A stretch of 64,000 nt of DNA from Lunularia cruciata (Eukaryota > Streptophyta > Marchantiopsida > Lunulariales > Lunulariaceae). This document shows positions 54,463 to 64,000 of the stretch, one piece after another; positions within the stretch are counted from its first letter, which is position 1; the number at the start of each line of letters is the position of its first letter. The notes below the pieces were generated by a model. That model saw nothing but the letters and a program-made list of their open reading frames with translations, ran no database searches and had not been told where the DNA came from. The stretch lies in contig OX419759.1 in the NCBI GenBank assembly GCA_948567375.1, forward strand, positions 46,973,493-47,037,492, in the 5' to 3' direction. A program made the translations under genes and the position numbers.

Positions 54463-54674
54463 TTTTTGGTTCTGTTGCCGGGACCTCTCTAGAAGGCAAG
54501 ATAATATTCCGTGTTCAATTCTACGTTAGACAGAAGGAGGCTATGAGAGCTCACTTGGAGAGAACATTAGGAGAGGAGAGGGCTGAACTTATGTTAGAGA
54601 ACCAAGATCCATTTGTATACCCTGTAGTTCATTATGATGTCTTTGAAGTGATTTTGTACATCTTGTACACATGA
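54441..54674 (+). CDS. ORF-a of element D
   Basis: Same length and frame as 42429-42662 with scattered substitutions, many of them synonymous or conservative (e.g. GTSLEGKI(M/I)FRVQFY). It spans the LTR end and primer site. Conservation alone cannot prove translation because C and D are recent sisters. Confidence 0.4.
   Translation: MRDRPVHIFGSVAGTSLEGKIIFRVQFYVRQKEAMRAHLERTLGEERAELMLENQDPFVYPVVHYDVFEVILYILYT
54463..54483 (+). promoter_or_regulatory. Primer-binding site of element D
   Basis: TTTTTGGTTCTGTTGCCGGGA, directly after the LTR; differs from C at one position (C for A). Confidence 0.6.
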
Positions 54675-55320
54675 GAGGATTTGGAGAGATTGTGTGAGGT
54701 GGATTGCAGATTTTGGGGATTAAGGTGATTTTGGGCAAAATCTCAAGTTTGAGATTTGAATTTGAAATTTCTACACATAATAGCTTGGGTTATCTTTCAG
54801 TTAGCACACTTGAAATTATTGTGAGAGCTATTATGCGAATTGTGCTAGAATTTTTGAAAGTTGATAGGGTAAATTGCTCCCGCAACTGCATGCTCTTTGG
54901 AAAATTGTATAGAGTCTGCCATTTCTTTAATTTTTAGTGGATTGATATGAAACTTTTCAAGAAAATTAAGATTGTTATATCCTACCTGCTGCCCTAAAAA
55001 TTAGAGATAGATCATTCTTAAGCAAGGAGTTATGAGTTTTGAAGTGAAGGGGATGGTTTTCAGACCAAATCTGAAATATGTGTGCTGAATAGAAAGATGT
55101 CTAGGCCAAATGGCTCAATGAAAAGATCTGAAATTTTGGAAAGAGAGACACCCTGGAGTTTTGATCACATGTAAAAAACTTTGGAGGACCGTCACATACA
55201 AGTTGAGAGATCTGAGTGAAATTGTGAGGAAAGGTCAATTCTGCAGAGTGGAGATCTCATGCATGAGGAGATTGAGAGCAACAAAAAACATGTTTGAGTG
55301 TTTAGATTCATCTTGGGAAC

Positions 55321-55793
55321 ATGAAGGGTCACCAAGAGTGGAAATTGAGACTATGCAAGGTTCCCCAAGGGTTTGAGGTGATTGTAGGGGTGGATTTGAG
55401 GAAAAGAGAGTTTACAATAGAATTTGAAGAGAGTGTTGAGAGATCCAAAAACCTACACCACTTGGAGGAAAGAGTGAGTCTAAGTGCTTTCTATGTGGGG
55501 AGAAGGGACATCAGGCAAGTTCATGTCCATTGACCATTGAGAGCAAGAGATTGAGGGAAAGGAGAGGCTTACTTGACTTGGGTTTGCATGTTGGACCTTC
55601 TTCACCAAGATTGGGAGGGAGAAGATCTAAGACCAAGGAGTTGTGTGAGGTTTGTGGAGTTGAAGGACTTCCAAAAGGACATGAGTGTAGTGGAGTAAAA
55701 TCATTTTTGGAGACTTTGGTGAAGGATCTTAGAGAGAGTCTGAGTACAACTATAGAAATAATACCACCTTCATCAACTAGTTCTCAAGATTAG
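55321..55793 (+). pseudogene. ORF-b (zinc-knuckle) of element D
   Basis: As in C, but with a one-base deletion before the knuckle (KNLHHLEERV in the shifted frame). From 55530 the frame is restored and complete to TSSQD, showing the second cluster CEVCGVEGLPKGHEC (C-x2-C ... H-x-C). C and D are broken at different places, so neither break is ancestral. Confidence 0.6.
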
Positions 55794-55795
55794 TG

Positions 55796-55960
55796 ATGGA
55801 GATAATCTTTCAACTTATGGATAAACTATCCATGAGGGTTTAATTAATATGCACTCTAGGATTTGATGTTGCTATAGAAATCTTGGAGCAACCTAAGCCA
55901 TTTGTGTTCCCTAGGGTGGATTACTCTCAAATGGTGTTAGTCATGTACATACTCTATTAG
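55796..55960 (+). pseudogene. ORF-c of element D
   Basis: Matches 43785-43949; TAA replaces the Arg codon after SMRV. The end FVFPRVDY..YILY is preserved. Confidence 0.4.
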
Positions 55961-56018
55961 TTATGGAGTAAGAGAAAAGAAAAAAAATTGAGAGAAAGAA
56001 AGATAGTGAGAGGTTAAG

Positions 56019-57509
56019 ATGGGGAAACTTCCGGTTTTCTTTGGCAAGGATGGAGAAGATGTGGAGGCCTTTGTGAGAGACTTCAAGAGAGCTTCCATAG
56101 GAAACAATGAGAAGAGGAAAAATGAGTGGGCCTCATTATTACCAGATTTCTTTGAGGATGCAACACTTACATGGTATGAGTTAGAATACCAAAAGAGAGA
56201 GAGGAGAGATGAGGAAGAGGAGTCTTGGGAGACTTTGACTTCAACACTCATTGAGAACTTTCTTCCTGATGAGAGTTTTGAGAGATTGATGAGTGAGGTT
56301 ACATTTCTCAGCAAGGAGATGGAGAGAAAGTGAAAGTCTATGTGCAAAGAATGGAAAAGTTAGAGTCCAAATTTTGCATAGTGTTGAGGAGGGGTGGAGA
56401 TGATGTGGAGACTACTATGATTGGCATAGGGGCCATGCTCACCAAGAATTTTGTGGGAGTATTGAGACCACAAATTAGAAGCAAGGTGAGATATGAGAAA
56501 CCTTCTTCCAAGGTTGAAGCTATCAAGATCGCAATTTGTATGGAGGAGAGTTTGGAAGGGGATGAGAGGGATTTGGTGGTGAAGGAGGTTGTGCATCCTC
56601 CTCAAGGCTACAAGTATGATGCAACTTCTGATACTTTGGTGGCAAGGGTTGCACCACAAGTAGTAGTTGCTCCACTTCTTACACCTCCACCAAAAGATCC
56701 ACTCCAAACCATCACAGAACAACTTGTGGATCTCAAGATCAATGTGGTGCAACTATGGGAGAAGAGAGAGGTGGATCAGAATGTAGGGAGAGGGCCTAGG
56801 AGCTATGGAAACTATCCATATAGAGGAGGCCAACCAGCCAAAAATTTCAATGATAGAAATTTTTTTGGTTGTGGAGGAAGAGGCCATATCCAAAGGAATT
56901 GCCCAAATTCTACTTACCATGGAGGAAGGAGTTATGAGGGAGCCAATAGAGGGAAAGAGGGAGGTAGTGAAACCCAAGTGGCTCCTAATCCAAACAAAGG
57001 TAAGGGGATAGCATCCATAGATGTGGTTGAGAGCAAGTATGAGAAGGGAGAGTGCTCAAACTCCAAGGGTCTTAATTTGGAGCTTTTGGCACAAGAGAAG
57101 AAGAGAGCTCGTTGGGTAGTGGATGTTCATTCTTCTCAAGGATTTACTTCAAGCAAGGATACTCCTATGTCTATTAGGAGCACTCGCACCTCAACACCAT
57201 CAACAACAAAGACTCCAAGGAAGAAGTTGGGGATGGAGGACTTCTTGATCTCAAAGCAACAATGGAACTACAATGTGTTGGAGGATGTTGGTAGTCACAA
57301 GGCTAACATCACAGTGGGCCAATTGATTACTCTGAACCCTACCTTGAGAAAGGAGCTTAGAGGTGGTTTGAGTTCTACAAGGAGTAAGAAGAAGAAGAAG
57401 GCAAAAGCTCTAGTATCAATGGGGGTGGTGGATGCCAAGCCAACACTATGGGAGGCTTGTGAATATTCCTCCAAGATTGATATGAGAGTGAATGGTCACA
57501 ACATCAAGG
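56019..57509 (+). pseudogene. Gag and start of protease of element D
   Basis: Open 56019-56333, then a one-base deletion at ~56311 (CTCAGCAAG versus CTCAAGCAAG in C) moves the frame; 56330-57509 is open in the correct later frame. The knuckle FFGCGGRGHIQRNC has its first Cys replaced by Phe. The element N insertion cuts the codons after VNGHNIK at 57509. Confidence 0.85.
57505..57509. repeat. Target-site duplication (left) of element N
   Basis: CAAGG; repeated at 61498-61502. The empty site is visible in element C as AACATCAAGGATGCATTGG. Confidence 0.9.
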
Positions 57510-57578
57510 TGTGGTATCCACATTTTTTTCTCTGTTTGTTAGTGTTTAAGAGAAGAAGTAAGCACTAAAAGTCAAATT

Positions 57579-58056
57579 ATGGATGAAGAATGGACGGAAG
57601 TAACTTTGGAGGACATCCGAAGAAGACGACATCGGATCTGATGATGGAGGTACTTGGAAGAAGAGTACGACGGAAAAAGTCCGAAGAGCACCGGCTTCGG
57701 GTTGGAAGGCACAGAAGATACAAAGACCGTTTAACAAACTTGGTATGTGGCAAGAAAGTACATTTAAAGAAACGGCACAGGCAAAAGAAGCATGCCTTGA
57801 CAGTGACCAGGATCAACACTCAAAAAAGAGAAGGTCGAATTTGAAATCGACTAAAGAATGACTACAATTTGGAGTAATATAAGATTGCAAATGCGCAGGG
57901 ATAAGTTGAATATTCCAAGCAAATTTATAATCCCTTTGAGTAGTCGTTCTGCAGTAATGTGTGTCCGGAAGCCCATCAAGAGTGAAATTTTCTGCAATCC
58001 TGAGGGAGTTAGAGTGTCTCGTCCAAGGAAAGGGTATCATCTTTCAACGTTGTAGA
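57579..58056 (+). pseudogene. N-family coding remnant, first part
   Basis: ATG 57579 opens MDEEWTEVTLEDIRRRRHRI before TGA, and the same frame continues after two stops as YLEEEYDGKSPKST to 57732. A second open piece, 57858-58055, reads LNIPSKFIIPLSSRSAV. Acid/base-rich, no known domain. Treating these as the start of the N protein is inference from position. Confidence 0.35.
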
Positions 58057-58311
58057 ACGAGAGAGCGGATTATGGCAAAGAAGGTGGCCAATGCGCTGGC
58101 GGTGCAAAGTTTTGCAATTTGAAGATTAGATGTAGTAGTTAGAATTGAGATCTTGACTAGACTTCGTATTACTTTCTTAGCATGGAATTGGAATTTCAGT
58201 TTCCCGGGAGTGATGGCAGAAATAACTGCCAGTAATTGTGAGGAGGGTCCCAAGGTGGAAGGGAAGAGAGGAAATCCGGCTTGATGGACTGAGTCGGATT
58301 GGAGGTTAGTA

Positions 58312-58764
58312 TTGGGGAGAGAAGCAGGAGAGCCGACAGGGATCACCTTCTATTGGAAGTGTGATGCTGCAGAAGAGACGGCGGAAATTTGCAACTCATT
58401 TTTTGCTCCAAGAACTATGAATGTATACAAGGTGGAGTCCTATCGGGACCTGATTTGGAGAAGCATCATGGGGGCAATGATGGCCATGTTCAAGCCAGAA
58501 CAAACCACATATGTGAACATGCAGCAATCCATCTTCTTCCACCAAATGTTTGCAGGAGTTTTTGTAAATTGTGCAAAGTGCTTTCACCATCGAACAAGGC
58601 AAATGGTGATCAATTGGCAAATAGGTTCTCTGCCGCATTATTTTGCACCGTTCGCAACACACTTCTACTTTGGGTTGAACCTGCTGATAGTAGAGGAGCG
58701 TCACCGCATGGTGTCTCATGTTCATCCTGACTTACAACGGGAAGCGTACGAAGACAAGCGTTAG
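58312..58764 (+). pseudogene. N-family coding remnant, globular part
   Basis: About 150 codons open between stops (no ATG at its start). It is rich in aromatic residues (ITFYWKCDAAEETAEIC, VESYRDLIWRSIMGAMMAMF, MQQSIFFHQMFAGVFVNCAK, IGSLPHYFAPFATHFYFGLN), so it is likely a folded or membrane-near domain rather than low complexity. I do not recognise it. Two Cys and several His residues (NCAKCFHH) might bind metal. Not related to gag, RT or integrase as far as I can see. Confidence 0.45.
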
Positions 58765-58853
58765 TATATGCTACATCTGCAAGCCAACGATGAGTATTTC
58801 TTGAAGACCGGATAGTGGAAGGTTAAAGAAGTCACCAGTCCAAAGACGACGAA

Positions 58854-60170
58854 ATGCGGCAAACCCGAAGAAGCAAAGTCACCTCCCACTCAAAGAAAGA
58901 CTCAAAGATTGACTATGAAGAATACTCAAAAGCATCATCGGGATCAGAGTCTGAGGAAGAAACCGAGTCGCAAGAGGAGGAATCCAAAGAAGAGGAGCTC
59001 ACCTTAAAAAGTGAGGAGTCCGAAAGTGACAGCGAGGAGGAACCAGAAGTTCAGCAATTGGTGGCGGTCAGTGAAGCTTGTCAGGCAATGGTGGTGAACA
59101 AGCCGAGACTAGAGGAGAAGGAGGAGTATCCAGCGGGGCCAAGTTCAATAGGTAAAGATGAAGAAAGTACAGAAACGATGTCTCTAAAGATACGAAGATC
59201 GTGACTTCGGATGAAGAAGCCGATGAAGGAGGTGAAGACTGAAGACAAAGATGGCGATGAAGATGAAGAGAACTTCAGTGGGATATCATATTTGACAAAA
59301 GTGGTCACACCATTGCTGGAGCTACTGAAGGAGCATCGGAAAGTAATTCCCCAAGATCGTAGGAAGGGGATGAACGAGTTGCAGGTGGTGATGCATTTGC
59401 TGAGTGAAGTGAAGGGGTTGCAAGAGCAACAAGTCCAAAGAAGTGAAGAAATGGAAGAACTTCGGAGAGAGGAGGTCTTGAAGAAGAAGACTTTCATAAT
59501 GTTACAAGAAAGATGAAGAAGCCGGATGAAGGAGGTGAAGACTGAAGACAAAGATGGCGATGAAGATGAAGAGAACTTCAGTGGGATATCATATTTGACA
59601 AAAGTGGTCACACCATTGCTGGAGCTACTGAAGGAGCATCGGAAAGTAATTCCCCAAGATCGTAGGAAGGGGATGAACGAGTTGCAGGTGGTGATGCATT
59701 TGCTGAGTGAAGTGAAGGGGTTGCAAGAGCAACAAGTCCAAAGAAGTGAAGAAATGGAAGAACTTCGGAGAGAGGAGGTCTTGAAGAAGAAGACTTTCAT
59801 AATGTTACAAGAAAGCTACAAAGAAAAAGAACTGCAGAGGCAAGCCGGAGAATTAAAGGAACAAGCAATGTGGCTGAGCAAGATGAAGGAGGAAGTGAGT
59901 GATGTGCGCATCAAAAATGTTCATTTGAAGGCAATGACCATTGTAATGGAGCAGGAGTTGGATAGCTTGAAGAAGAGTGCAACAGGGAAGGATCAAGCAT
60001 GGCAGAGGGAGTTAGCAGCCAGGCAAGAAGAAGAGGAACAATTACGAGAGCTCATCAGAAGCACGGAATTGCAGAGCACACAGGATGCAAAAGAGAAGAA
60101 AATGCTTGCTGTAGAGTACAAAGACGAGCTGAAGATGTATCGTGAAGAATTGAAGGTAGAGCGCCCTTGA
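58854..60170 (+). pseudogene. N-family coding remnant, acidic and coiled-coil part
   Basis: One frame with two TGA stops (59202-59204, 59514-59516). Residues up to 59204 are strongly acidic (SGSESEEETESQEEES, ESESDSEEEPEVQQ). After that a coiled coil follows with a regular hydrophobic pattern (VVTPLLELLKEHRKV, LQEQQVQRSEEMEELRREEV, KELQRQAGELKEQAMWLSKM, MYREELKVE). The stretch 59210-59512 is duplicated in tandem, which creates the second stop. No enzyme motif. Confidence 0.55.
59210..59815 (+). repeat. 303-bp tandem duplication in element N
   Basis: 59210-59512 and 59513-59815 are almost identical, with one extra G in the second unit near its start. The coding frame is therefore repeated. 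Confidence 0.9.
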
Positions 60171-60198
60171 GGATATGCATCGGAATCAGTGAGAGAAA

Positions 60199-60711
60199 TT
60201 GAGAGCAATTCTAAGCACGGAGGCTGAAGGGAGATTGGAAGAAGCCCACCTACATGAGTTGAAGTTGCTTGTGCAGGAAACTCGGAAGAGAAAAGCCAAG
60301 GATGTGGACATGAACACATTGCTGATTCAATTGAGAGAGCGTGTAGATCGGAAGATGTTAGAGGTAGAGAACAATGTTAGTCTTAGATTAGATTTAGTCA
60401 ATTTGGAGTTAGAGAAGATTCGGAATAGTGTGACAGCGGAGAAGAAACCCGATGTTGCAGAAGTAGGAATTCAGGTGTCATCGGACTTGGTATTTGACAC
60501 ATTAGAGAAGAGTGGGTCAGGAGATAAAGAAGTAGATGGAGTAACCCTTAGCTCAATTGTAGTTCCTAATGTAGAAGTAGTAGAATTAGTGCAAGAATTA
60601 GTAGAATTAGCTAAGGAATTAGTAGAATTAGCTATACTCGAAGAAGGAGAAATAGTAGGAAGATCATCGGGTTTGGAAGCCGATGATGAAGTAGACATCA
60701 GATTGGTGTAA
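60199..60711 (+). pseudogene. N-family coding remnant, C-terminal part
   Basis: Frame-shifted continuation of the coiled coil (LHELKLLVQETRKR, MLEVENNVSLRLDLVNLELE) to an acidic end with three short repeats of ELVELA. It is homologous to 1-246, which defines the C terminus of the family protein. The end EADDEVDIRLV is at 60675-60711. Confidence 0.55.
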
Positions 60712-60784
60712 GTACTAATTTTGAGATAGGAAGAGGCAAATATGAAGAGATAGATTGTCAATTGGGTCTATAGGTAGGAAGAGA

Positions 60785-61497
60785 TGTTAGGAAGCGATGC
60801 GTAGGTAGGAAGAACTATCTATTGCTTCAGTATTTAAGGGGAGCATTCACAATACAATATTGTTCAATATTCATATTTCTAAAGATAGATAAAGCAAAGT
60901 GCTGTTCTCAGTGCTCGTCGCTTGAGCTTAATTCCGATTGTCAATTCTGTGTTTGTGTTTGTGAGTGTGTGGAGAATTCTAAAGAGCAAGTCAGTGTGTC
61001 TGTGGATGTTGGATTCGCATTCAGGGTGTTTGATCCTGAGTGAAGTGCATCGGAGCAATGCCTTGACAGATCTGAGAAGAATTGTAGTGTTGGTAGTATT
61101 TTGCATTTGTGAGTGCAGCACGAAGTTGATGTGAAGCAATTTCGATTGAGGAAGTTGTGCCTTCAATGGAGGGGTGTAACAAAATTCTGAGGAGAAATTG
61201 TTCTTTGCAATGAAGTGCCATCTTTGGGAGAATCTGAATCATCACAATCAAGAGTTGGTTGGACAGAATTTGCTATGTTGTGATTATGTGTGTGTGTATT
61301 TGTGACAAGTTGTCAAGATTGTGAGCTTGTTACTCTCTTTTGGGTGTAGTTTCTACCTAGGAGATTAAAGAAAAAACCAAGAAGAACTGCAATTGTGACT
61401 TTTGACTTAGTATTTGGACATTTCTGAATAGTATCTCTACGGGAACAAATTTTACTTACCCGATTACCGCAAAAGTGATATTTGCCGGGTTGTCACA
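60785..61497 (+). repeat. Terminal 3' region of element N (LTR-like, single copy)
   Basis: TGTTAGGAAGCG ... GGTTGTCACA. Present at 352-1075 in the other copy. Contains TATTTAAG (60831) and a conserved core CAGTGCTCGTCGCTTGAG. It looks like an LTR but no 5' partner exists in this copy. Confidence 0.6.
60831..60838 (+). promoter_or_regulatory. TATA-like box in the N terminal region
   Basis: TATTTAAG, conserved with 397-404. Confidence 0.35.
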
Positions 61498-61502
61498 CAA
61501 GG
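61498..61502. repeat. Target-site duplication (right) of element N
   Basis: CAAGG directly after the CA end of N. Confidence 0.9.
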
Positions 61503-61765
61503 ATGCATTGGTTGATGGAGGATCAGCACTAAATGCCATGTCAGAAAGGTTGATGAAGAAGTTGGGTATGATACCCTCAAGACCTTCAACATTTATGGTG
61601 AGCATGGCAAACAAGCAACAAGTTTGACTAGTAGGGGTGATGGATAAAGTGGTAGTTTTAGTTATGGGAGTTCAAAATTTCATGACTTTCCAAGTCTTGA
61701 AGGATTCAAGCTATGACTTACTTCTTGGGAGGCCATGGTTGACAGCAGCACGTAGAACTGATTGA
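61498..61765 (+). pseudogene. Protease continuation of element D
   Basis: Resumes at KDALVDGGSALNAMSERLMKK, has TGA at ~61627 where C has CGA (Arg), then YDLLLGRPWL and TGA at the Trp-Trp position (first Trp here, second in C). Confidence 0.85.
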
Positions 61766-64000
61766 TGGCACAAAGGGTTCTTGAGGATTGGGCCATCAAA
61801 CCATAAAGTCATAGTTTCTATGACTAACACCACCGACACTTCACATTCAGATACACCATCTTCTGATTATTGGGAATCAGATTCTGAAGAAGGAGCTTCA
61901 GGTGTGGACACAAGCATGGAAGAGGAGACTTCCATGGAGGAGGATGAATCTGAATCTGATTCAGATGTGTATCCTTTGTGTGCTATGGATTTTGCACCTA
62001 AGCCAGAGGTTTTGAAGGACCATGATAAATCACCATTGACAATTGAGGAGGTAGAGAGAAGGTTAGCTACCCTCAAGTATGGCCCAAATGTTACCAAGGA
62101 GGAGAAGGTGAGATTTGAGGAGATTTTATGCAAGTTCATCCATGTTTTTGCTTTCAATTACAAGGATTTGAAGGAAGTCACCTTAGAGGAGCACAAGATA
62201 GAGGTGGAGTCACATGCAAGACCAATCTGCCAAAAACAACATCGCATTAGCCCACCAATATCTTTGGTTGTGAAGGAAGAGATTGATAAGCTCAAGGAGG
62301 TTGGATTTATCTTTGAGATAGAGAATTCAGAATGGGTGTCTCCAATTGTCATTGTGAAGAAAAAGAATGGCAAGCTTTGGGTATGTATGGATTACAAGAA
62401 GCTCAATGCTATTACCAAGAAGGACTACTACCCATTGCCATTCATTGATGAGATCTTGGAGGAGGTTGCAGGTCATGAGAGTTACAATTTTGGAGATGGT
62501 TATAGTGGATATAACCAAAGCAAGATTGCACTAAAGCATCAGCAACTCACCACATTCACCACACCTTGGGGAACTTATGCTTTCAAGGTCATGCCTTTCG
62601 GGCTTTGCAATGCTCTAGCCACATTCCAATGGTTCATGAATAAGGTATTTGAACCTTTCATTGGGAAATTTGTGAGAGACTTCATTGATGACTTTTGTGT
62701 CTATGGGAGCAAGGAGGAGCACTTTGAGCACCTAATCAAGATCTTGCAACGCTTGGATGAGGCAAATGCATCACTCAACCCAAAGAATTGCATTTTTGGA
62801 TGTGAAGAAGGTCCACTTTTGGAGCACATCATCTCCAAGGATGGAAGAGTAGTTGATCCTGAGAAGGGTGTAGATTATATGGTGATTTTGGAGGACAAGG
62901 AGGCTCTCAAAGCTTTTGAGGAGCTCAAGCAATCCCTTGTTATAGCTCCAATTCTTGCTAAACCTGATTGGAGTAAGCCTTTCATCCCCTACATTGATGC
63001 TTCTAATATAGCTATAGGATGCACTCTTAGTCAATTAGACCAAGATGGGCATGATCATCCAATAGCTTATGCTAGTAGGCAGATGGTTTCAGCAGAGAAG
63101 AACTACTCTATCATGGAGAAAGAAGGGTTGGTAGTGATATTTGGTCTCAAGAAGTTTAGACACTACTTGATTGGAAGGAAAGCCACCATTGTCACGGATC
63201 ACAAGGCTTTGAAGTACATCTTCAACAAGCCTAATGTTGAAGGGAGACTAGCAAGGTGGATGATACTCTTGTCTGAGTATGACTACACCATTGAGGATAG
63301 GCCAACAAAGAAACATGCAAATGCTGATTTGTTATCTAGAGCCTATGATCATGATGGAGATGAGCCAGTGGATGATTCCTTCCCGGATGAAGAGATCATG
63401 ACAATCTCAGTCACTCAAGAGGTTCCAATGGAGTACAAGGAGATTGTGGATTTTGTGACAAGAGGTATCTATCCAGAAGGGATGCATGCTAGGAAGAGGA
63501 AGGCCCTTGCAGCAAGATCTAGACCTTACACAATGGTGGAGGATATTCTTTTTCACCAAGGAGCAGATGGTCTACTTCAAAGAGCAGTGGGTAAGGAAGA
63601 GTCTATCCTACTCATAAAGGAGCTTCATGAAGGTTTAGTATGTGGAGGACACTTTGCAAGAAAGGTGACTGCTTTCAAGATTCTAGATGCAGGTTACCAT
63701 TGGAGAGGGATTTTCAAGGAATGTCTTGATTATTGCAAAACTTGTCATGTTTGTCAAGCTTTTGCTAGAAAGTCTACATCCACTCCACCACTTAGATCAA
63801 TTCCATTGCTAGGACTTTTTGAGAAGTGGGGAATTGATTTTGTAGGTCCTATCAATAGAACCCCAAGGAACAATTGGTACATTGTGGTAGTTACTGATTA
63901 CCTTACCAAGTGGGTTGAGGCTAGACCATTGAGGGACAAGAATGAAGATGAAGTGGGTAGATTTCTATATGAACGCATTATCACTAGGTTTGGATGACCT
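61766..64000 (+). pseudogene. Pol of element D, partial
   Basis: One frame open 61781-63997: acidic linker, RT with VMPFGLCNALATFQWF and FIDD, RNase H with FIPYIDASNIAIGC and TDHKALKY, integrase zinc module (H..H, CKTCHVCQ) and first core Asp (WGIDFVGPIN). RT lacks 46 residues present in C (between DPEK and GVDYMVI, 138 bp). TGA at 63995-63997 replaces a Cys codon. The rest lies beyond the window. The frame is cleaner than in C, yet the RT deletion removes the GYYRRF region and makes it inactive. Confidence 0.88.

Larger units (their letters stand above)
57510..61497 (+). mobile_element. Element N, unclassified 3988-bp mobile element
   Basis: Precise boundaries come from comparison with C: D reads ...ACATCAAGG | TGTGGTATCC ... 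GGTTGTCACA | CAAGGATGCATTGG. Ends are TG and CA and the target duplication is 5 bp, as for LTR retrotransposons, but the 3' terminal ~713 bp do not recur at the 5' end and no gag, protease, RT or integrase is visible. The ends are only weakly inverted (TGTGGTATCC versus TGTGACAACC). It carries remnants of an unfamiliar long protein. A second copy ends at 1075 of this window. Possible explanations: LARD-like or one-LTR retroelement carrying a foreign ORF, or an unusual DNA transposon. Confidence 0.85.
53769..64000 (+). mobile_element. Ty3/Gypsy element D (sister of C), interrupted by N, cut by window end
   Basis: 5' LTR 53769-54462, primer site, ORF-a, ORF-b, ORF-c, gag, then element N (57510-61497) between two codons of the protease region, then protease and pol to the end. 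Highly similar to C throughout. Its 3' LTR is outside the window. Confidence 0.9.

Noticed and set aside
59081-59800. 239-codon minus-strand open frame rich in Ser and Phe
   Set aside because: It is the antisense of the tandem-duplicated acidic/coiled-coil region; its own internal repeat simply mirrors that duplication.
57510-61497. Element N as a CACTA, hAT, Mutator or Helitron element
   Set aside because: 5-bp TSD does not fit the usual 3, 8 or 9 bp, the ends are not CACTA, and Helitrons make no TSD.

Overview
This window looks like TE-rich land-plant nuclear DNA. One gene looks intact and host-like: an intronless plant F-box/kelch-repeat gene on the minus strand (21877-23091). Almost everything else I can name is transposable-element DNA in several layers. 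The retroelement structure (initiator-tRNA-Met type primer site, chromodomain integrase, tRNA-Asp-like primer site), a plant-type U6 sequence and organelle-like tRNA DNA fit a plant. I cannot place it more precisely; a fern, lycophyte, bryophyte or gymnosperm are all possible.

Left block (1-13.8 kb). The 3' end of an unclassified element (N1, 1-1075) abuts an old minus-strand Ty3/Gypsy gag-protease remnant (G). G is split by a complete chromovirus (A, 3513-9142, minus strand) with two LTRs, a primer site, a polypurine tract and a 5-bp target duplication CACCA. To the right lies a plus-strand reverse transcriptase/integrase remnant (G2) whose LTR-like sequence is an inverted match to that of G.

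Middle block (13.8-40.9 kb). It holds the F-box/kelch gene with surrounding non-coding DNA, and several decayed copies of a non-LTR retrotransposon whose C terminus looks like a restriction-like endonuclease (RLE). A tail of about 120 bp from that element recurs on both strands at about twelve places. One tail copy carries an antisense U6 snRNA sequence. A truncated tRNA-Pro(UGG) and adjoining organelle-like DNA lie at 37.3-37.8 kb.

Right block (40.9-64 kb). Four elements are nested. A second, decayed chromovirus (B, plus strand, same family as A) begins at 40878. It was split by a Ty3/Gypsy element C (41759-49579, 692-bp LTRs) and again by a sister copy D (53769 to beyond the window). D was in turn split at its protease codons by a 3988-bp element N (57510-61497), flanked by a perfect CAAGG duplication. 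N is the best candidate for something undescribed. It has TG...CA ends and a 5-bp target duplication, but I see no 5' LTR and no gag or pol. Its coding remnants suggest one long protein with an acidic centre and a coiled-coil C terminus. Two other highlights are arrays of perfect heat-shock-element-like motifs in the chromovirus LTRs, and extra zinc-knuckle ORFs upstream of gag in C and D.

All element coding regions are broken by stops or frameshifts, so pseudogene is used for most. Boundaries given to the base (LTRs, TSDs, primer sites) were read directly; boundaries of decayed pieces are approximate.
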